From: JACPNA01 sp964429715
Lineage (GTDB): Archaea; Nanobdellota; Nanobdellia; Woesearchaeales; GW2011-AR9
Length of the DNA: 7,722 bases
NCBI GenBank assembly: GCA_964429715.1
Contig: CAYSCV010000066.1
Coordinates: 1-7,722, forward strand
Direction of reading: 5' to 3'
The notes under the pieces are model-generated. The model saw only the letters and a program-made list of their open reading frames with translations, was not told the DNA's origin and did no database searches. Position 1 is the first letter of the stretch; each line of letters begins with the position of its first letter. Of this stretch, positions 5,382 through 7,722 are shown in pieces. Made by a program: the position numbers and the translations under genes.

Positions 5382-5391
5382 CTTATATAAA
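5382..5391 (+). promoter_or_regulatory. TATA box of the first lipoprotein gene
   Basis: CTTATATAAA, preceded by an A-rich CACAAAG that could act as the TFB-recognition element, is centred 25 bases before the ATG at 5412. This is textbook spacing for a leaderless archaeal transcript, and no Shine-Dalgarno is present. Confidence 0.6.
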
Positions 5392-5411
5392 TCAAATTAT
5401 TCATCTCTGGT

Positions 5412-6371
5412 ATGAAAAAGAGTGTGAGTGTGATTCATATAATTAGTATTATCTTAATCACTCTATTCTTAGTCTCTTGTCAAGGCAATGTCGCAGGTGG
5501 CGATAAACCAGTAGATACGGCCACTGCATTAAAAGCTGTTCAGACCGGCACCCAAGGCATTGTCGTGCGCCCCATTGAAAATTATCCGCCTGCTCTGATC
5601 TATGATAGAAACGAATTGACCGTCATGCTCGACCTCGATAACAAAGGAAACTTCCCATTATTACCTCAAGACTGTTTTGTTCAAATCACTGGCTTCGATC
5701 CAAACATAATCAAAGGCGGCCAAAACATTCAATCCTGCTCCGCAACAAATAATTTACCATTAGAAGGAAAAACAGTATACAACATCAATGGTGGTACAAA
5801 TCAATTACTATTCCAATTTCTGAACGTCGAACTTCCCCCTGGTGTGTTTGAATACAACCCTACGTTAAACTTTATCACTTGTTACAAATACCACACCACT
5901 GCTAACCCCGTCGTCTGTCTTGACCCTTTATTTTACCAAGTCACCCCGCAACAAAAAAATTGTATTCCCACAACGGTTAGCATGGGTGGCGGTCAAGGTG
6001 CTCCTGTTAGTATTACATATGTAGGTGTCCAAATGATTGGTGCCAAAGCCGTCTTTGAAATTAATGTCCAAAACTTAGCCCCCCCTGGTCGTGTCCTAAG
6101 CCCTAGTGTAGATCTCCAAACATGTGGTTCTTCTTCAATTACCCATACTGATTTGGATAAAATTTTTTACCAAGTAAGTATGTTAGGGCGGCCAATTGAT
6201 TGTAAACCATACCAATTCATCCGCTTAGTCAACAACAACGCTAAAATTGTCTGCACCGCTCCTGTCCCCGGCTCTGTTGCATATACAACCCCTCTCTTAG
6301 TAGACTTTGACTACAACTTCATCCAATCACTACAAAGACCCATTAAGATCGTCCGCACCCCTGGCACCTAA
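5412..6371 (+). CDS. Predicted secreted lipoprotein, GGQGAPV type, function unknown
   Basis: A 319-residue protein with an N-terminal signal: K2-K3, a hydrophobic run at about 7-21, then the lipobox LVSC with C23 as the probable lipidated residue. The mature part should face outward from the cytoplasmic membrane. The body reads as beta-rich domains. GTQGIVV (46-52) and LTVMLDLDNKGNFPL (69-83) resemble the first strands of an immunoglobulin-like CARDB/NEW3-type domain. GGQGAPVSITYVG (193-205), VFEINVQNLAPPGRVL (214-229) and VDFDYNF (297-303) suggest a second such domain. Eight cysteines follow C23 (88, 109, 157, 169, 184, 238, 264, 281), enough for four disulfides. I recall similar GGQGAPV proteins in uncultivated DPANN archaea but cannot name a family. 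Its downstream neighbour seems to be a diverged paralogue. Confidence 0.8.
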   Translation: MKKSVSVIHIISIILITLFLVSCQGNVAGGDKPVDTATALKAVQTGTQGIVVRPIENYPPALIYDRNELTVMLDLDNKGNFPLLPQDCFVQITGFDPNIIKGGQNIQSCSATNNLPLEGKTVYNINGGTNQLLFQFLNVELPPGVFEYNPTLNFITCYKYHTTANPVVCLDPLFYQVTPQQKNCIPTTVSMGGGQGAPVSITYVGVQMIGAKAVFEINVQNLAPPGRVLSPSVDLQTCGSSSITHTDLDKIFYQVSMLGRPIDCKPYQFIRLVNNNAKIVCTAPVPGSVAYTTPLLVDFDYNFIQSLQRPIKIVRTPGT

Positions 6372-6394
6372 ATAACAACAGATTCAAGCAAAAA

Positions 6395-6441
6395 TTTAAA
6401 TACTAAAATCAACTTATTTAAAATATAAAAACAAAAAGAGG
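6395..6441 (+). promoter_or_regulatory. Promoter and ribosome site of the second lipoprotein gene
   Basis: The 78-base gap holds two TATA-like elements, TTTAAATAC at 6395-6403 and TTATTTAAAATATAAAA at 6414-6430, and then GAGG at 6438-6441, eight bases before the ATG at 6450. Unlike the first lipoprotein gene, this one has a recognisable Shine-Dalgarno. It can be read either from its own promoter or by readthrough. Confidence 0.45.
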
Positions 6442-6449
6442 CGAAGCAT

Positions 6450-7346
6450 ATGATAAAAAAAATCCTAACCATCATAACAATAGTTACAGTACTTCTACTA
6501 GCTGGCTGTAATACTGAACCACAAAAAACATCAAAAGGAATTTATCTTGGTGGCACCCAAGGTGTTACCGCAAAATTCGAACAACTTGGTGTTGCTGAAA
6601 ACGGCGTGTATAGCATCTTTGACACCGAAACATTCCCAATTGAAGTGACCGTAACAAATAAAGGCGAATATAATATTAAACCAAGCGATATAACCCTCTC
6701 TTTACTTGGACCATCCCAAAGTGAATTTAGTGACATCAAATCCTGGCAATTAAAAAACACAGGCTCTATTGAAAAAATATCAGAACTCATCCCTGCAGGT
6801 GGTCAAGAAACAGTTACATTCACTAGTAACGCAAAATACACCAGCCCTGTAACAGGAGTAACCCAACGCACCTGGCTAGCAAATATTGACTATTACTATG
6901 AAACATATGCCCTCGTCCCTGAAGCTTGCCTAAAAGAAGATCCGACCGATAAACGCGTCTGTGAAATCACCGGCGCAAAAGAATTTGCCACATCTAGTGG
7001 TCCTTTAACTGTAACCACAGTTACTGAAGAACAAGCCGGCAAAGGAGTCATGGCTCTTAAATTCCATGTTAAAAACGCCGGCACCGGAAGAGTCGCTAAA
7101 CCAACAACCGATTTTGCTATTAACGACGAATTTACCTTCTCTTTTGACGACCCCGCCTGGGACTGTAAATCCGGTGGCAAAATCAACGAAGGCCGTTTAA
7201 CAAGCGGTGAAGCGGATGTAGTCTGTAAACTTAAAACTGCCCTTGCTAAAGGCACTCTTGCCACAAAACAACTCAAACTCACACTTAATTACAAATATCG
7301 GGATATCATCCAAGAAAAATTACAGATCAAACAAAGTGTGAAATAG
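6450..7346 (+). CDS. Predicted secreted lipoprotein, probable paralogue of the upstream one
   Basis: A 298-residue protein with K3-K4, a hydrophobic run at about 5-17 and the lipobox LAGC with C20 for lipidation. The mature chain parallels its neighbour block by block. GTQGVT (35-40) matches GTQGIV. FPIEVTVTNKGEYNI (62-76) matches LTVMLDLDNKGNFPL. MALKFHVKNAGTGRV (201-215) matches VFEINVQNLAPPGRV. PAWDCK (235-240) matches PIDCK. ADVVCK (255-260) matches AKIVC. KLTLNYKYRDIIQEKLQIK (276-294) matches the C-terminal VDFDYNFIQSLQRPIKI. It has only four cysteines after C20 (160, 171, 239, 259), so it would carry fewer disulfides, and it lacks the GGQGAPV block. The fold is probably two beta-sandwich domains outside the membrane. 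The start at 6450 has a GAGG ribosome site. It ends in TAG, followed by strong T-runs. Function unknown; a surface adhesin, pilus-associated or substrate-binding role are only guesses. Confidence 0.8.
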   Translation: MIKKILTIITIVTVLLLAGCNTEPQKTSKGIYLGGTQGVTAKFEQLGVAENGVYSIFDTETFPIEVTVTNKGEYNIKPSDITLSLLGPSQSEFSDIKSWQLKNTGSIEKISELIPAGGQETVTFTSNAKYTSPVTGVTQRTWLANIDYYYETYALVPEACLKEDPTDKRVCEITGAKEFATSSGPLTVTTVTEEQAGKGVMALKFHVKNAGTGRVAKPTTDFAINDEFTFSFDDPAWDCKSGGKINEGRLTSGEADVVCKLKTALAKGTLATKQLKLTLNYKYRDIIQEKLQIKQSVK

Positions 7347-7360
7347 TGTAAGAGAATATA

Positions 7361-7388
7361 TTTTTATCTTTTTTTAGTTTAATTTTTT
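7361..7388 (+). terminator. Oligo-T terminator after the lipoprotein genes
   Basis: Starting 15 bases after the stop of the second lipoprotein gene there are runs of five, seven and six T within 28 bases, followed by more T-rich sequence to about 7410. No hairpin precedes them. This is the usual form of an intrinsic archaeal terminator. Confidence 0.65.
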
Positions 7389-7411
7389 GATCTTATTTTA
7401 TTTTTATTTAA

Positions 7412-7722
7412 TCAACAATTTGTTCTACTACAATTCAAGTAAACCGAGAAAGTAAAATGAAAACGTCTCAACTCCCGTAACGAAAGTGATCGTACGACAA
7501 AATGTGGAAAGAGAGTTTTTCTGTCCATTCAAACCCCCTTACTTCCATACAACGCCAACGCATCATCCACATTCTGTACAGAGAACTTTGCAAAAAGCAA
7601 TTTATAAATCTTAGTTAGCACCGACAGGTGCTTAGATAAGCTTAAAATTGCGCCATTGCAAAGGTTGCTCGCGGCAACTTCGGAACGAGAGTGACAGAAT
7701 CTCTTAGAGAAGTTTGAGTAAA
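7412..7722. other. Stretch without a confident gene, with possible promoter, hairpins and weak open frames
   Basis: The base composition is visibly more GC-rich than in the neighbouring spacers. A palindromic TATA-like element (ATTTATAAAT, 7600-7609) could act in either direction. To its right are two perfect or near-perfect hairpins: AGCACC/GGTGCT with loop GACA (7617-7632), and a 7-bp stem with one G-U pair around loop TCGCG (7662-7680). On the minus strand one frame is open from the edge to a stop at 7531-7529. A 38-codon frame (7528-7412) starts at the next base after GGGGG. An imperfect repeat AACGARAGTGA occurs at 7479-7489 and 7684-7694, and the palindrome TCGTACGA lies at 7490-7497. 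No tRNA, rRNA or box C/D pattern was found. Confidence 0.4.
7529..7722 (-). CDS. Possible C-terminal end of a protein entering from the right edge
   Basis: A minus-strand frame is open for 64 codons from the window edge to TGA at 7531-7529. The last part, KLLFAKFSVQNVDDALALYGSKGV, has protein-like composition with a plausible helix. The upstream part (FCHSRSEVAASNLC) is less convincing. The frame crosses the TATA-like palindrome at 7600-7609 and both hairpins, which argues against it. I know no family that matches. It could equally be chance or a repeated non-coding element. Confidence 0.25.
   Translation of the reverse strand, partial: YSNFSKRFCHSRSEVAASNLCNGAILSLSKHLSVLTKIYKLLFAKFSVQNVDDALALYGSKGV

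Noticed and set aside
6542..7282. Leftward open frames antisense to the second lipoprotein gene
   Set aside because: They mirror a gene with a signal peptide, lipobox and ribosome site. The antisense frames show no domain or start signal.
7610..7722. tRNA or other known structured RNA
   Set aside because: The hairpins do not form a cloverleaf, there is no T-loop GTTCRANNC with matching arms, and no known RNA family signature is seen.

Overview
The window looks like an AT-rich archaeal chromosome segment. The decisive evidence is a Nop5 gene (842-1786) followed on the same strand by a fibrillarin gene (1868-2542). This pair encodes the protein core of the box C/D RNP, is characteristic of Archaea, and is absent from Bacteria. 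Supporting signs are TATA-box-like sequences about 25-40 bases before most starts, several genes with no Shine-Dalgarno that look leaderless, and oligo-T runs after genes. The small divergent proteins and the pair of lipoproteins of a 'GTQG / GGQGAPV' type suggest a DPANN lineage such as Woesearchaeota or Pacearchaeota. That placement is inference, not demonstrated here.

Layout. Positions 1-605 hold two leftward genes: a PrxQ/Bcp peroxiredoxin whose frame is interrupted by two TAG codons and which runs off the left edge, and a small double-CxxC zinc-ribbon protein. Positions 842-2542 hold rightward nop5 and flpA. Positions 2571-4162 hold a leftward two-gene operon, a Nudix hydrolase and then a HAD phosphatase, with the HAD ribosome site overlapping the Nudix stop. 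Positions 4272-4553 hold a rightward small, basic, helical protein of unknown role. Positions 4554-5284 are leftward: a broken hicA toxin gene, an intact hicB antitoxin gene and a single-cluster [4Fe-4S] ferredoxin. Positions 5412-7346 hold two rightward secreted lipoprotein genes that appear to be distant paralogues. Positions 7347-7722 have no confident gene: an oligo-T terminator, a palindromic TATA-like element, two hairpins and a weak leftward open frame reaching the right edge.

How the genes work together. Nop5 and fibrillarin act together in guide-RNA-directed 2'-O-methylation. The Nudix and HAD enzymes are probably co-expressed house-cleaning hydrolases of unknown substrate. HicB lies beside the remains of its toxin, so the module appears to have lost its toxic half. 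The two lipoproteins probably sit on the outer face of the membrane. The strongest signals for follow-up are the two broken genes (peroxiredoxin and hicA), the divergent SAM-binding motifs of fibrillarin, and the lipoprotein pair.
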